A stretch of DNA of 64,000 nt from Cyclobacterium xiamenense (GTDB taxonomy: Bacteria; Bacteroidota; Bacteroidia; Cytophagales; Cyclobacteriaceae). The notes under the pieces were generated by a model. That model saw nothing but the letters and a program-made list of their open reading frames with translations. It had not been told where the DNA came from and did not search any database. The stretch lies in contig NZ_WIOK01000022.1 in NCBI RefSeq assembly GCF_009467825.1, positions 1 to 64,000 on the forward strand, given 5' to 3'. The position numbers and the translations under genes are program-made. Shown here piece after piece: positions 63,920 to 64,000 of this stretch (positions are counted from its first letter, which is position 1; each line of letters starts with the position of its first letter).

Positions 63920-64000
63920 TTATCGGTCCCTATCGGGGCAGGTTTTGGCACCTTTCCATGCGTTGGAAGGTTGCCAGAGGATCACAGAGCCTGTTCTCTC
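63920..64000 (-). promoter_or_regulatory. SAM-I riboswitch aptamer upstream of metZ (partial, at window edge)
   Basis: Read on the minus strand from 64000 leftward, the sequence shows the conserved SAM-I (S-box) core: a GCTCTGTGATCCTCTGGCAACC segment (kink-turn and the CAACC strand; 63969-63990), a P3 hairpin CCTTCCA/TGGAAAGG, the GGTGCCA strand (63946-63952), a P4 stem around CTGCCCCGATAGGG, and a closing GATAA (63920-63924) that should pair with TTATC just beyond the window. It lies about 120 bases before the metZ start, leaving room for an expression platform. High SAM should switch metZ off. Confidence 0.85.

Overview
The window looks like a chromosomal segment of a Bacteroidota bacterium, most likely a Cytophagia-type (Cyclobacteriaceae-like) marine or soil organism. 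The evidence is a SusC/SusD pair, a PorP/SprF protein next to a giant surface protein with a gliding/T9SS type B C-terminal domain, a fused CcoN-CcoO cbb3 oxidase, mono-haem CcoP, and several upstream boxes matching the Bacteroidota -7 element TAnnTTTG. No rRNA, tRNA, CRISPR array, transposase or integrase was recognised.

Layout. 1-1485: an orphan phage/contractile-tail tube protein (gp19-like) followed by a frame-disrupted remnant. 1486-6068: a 1387-residue histidine kinase with eight PAS domains and one GAF domain, translationally coupled to a single-domain response regulator. 6217-9309: small stand-alone genes (NTF2-like, ChaN-like, MpaB-like oxygenase, SIMPL). 9505-18724: a complete cbb3 oxidase locus on the + strand (UspA-like protein, CcoI, CcoS, CcoNO, CcoQ, CcoP, CcoG, CcoH, SafE-like membrane protein). 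A perfect ATGAC-N4-GTCAT palindrome precedes ccoI and a strong hairpin separates ccoP from ccoG. 18747-29557 (- strand): a tail-collar protein, a terminator, a 3069-residue T9SS type B surface protein with fifteen nearly identical 79-residue MBG-type repeats, and its PorP/SprF partner.

30151-32557: a secreted cyclophilin and two NAD(P)-dependent short-chain/extended dehydrogenases. 32737-47403: a secreted DUF1080/PA14-like protein, a secreted beta-propeller protein with a C-terminal cytochrome c, an FG-GAP protein, SusC, SusD, a strong terminator, and a 1185-residue FG-GAP/ASPIC-UnbV lipoprotein. This resembles a nutrient-uptake locus but has no recognisable glycoside hydrolase, lyase or sulfatase. 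47574-53199: a compact exopolysaccharide set (GT4 glycosyltransferase, Wza-type export lipoprotein, Wzc-type tyrosine kinase, RmlB) followed by thyA. 54002-57713: a class IV aminotransferase diverging from a TolC/HlyD-type efflux pair that lacks an adjacent inner-membrane pump. 57859-62541: a PSCyt1/DUF1549/LamG/DUF1553 lipoprotein plus a Tat-type DUF1501 protein. 62622-64000: a MetZ-type sulfhydrylase under a SAM-I riboswitch that runs off the window edge.

The most notable items are the recently amplified repeat array in the T9SS surface protein (with higher-order two- and four-unit duplications), the enzyme-poor haem-c/FG-GAP/SusCD locus, the candidate Crp/Fnr site in the cbb3 locus, and the SAM riboswitch. 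I did not find a clearly new system; the haem-c/DUF1080/FG-GAP/SusCD neighbourhood is the best candidate for an uncharacterised function.
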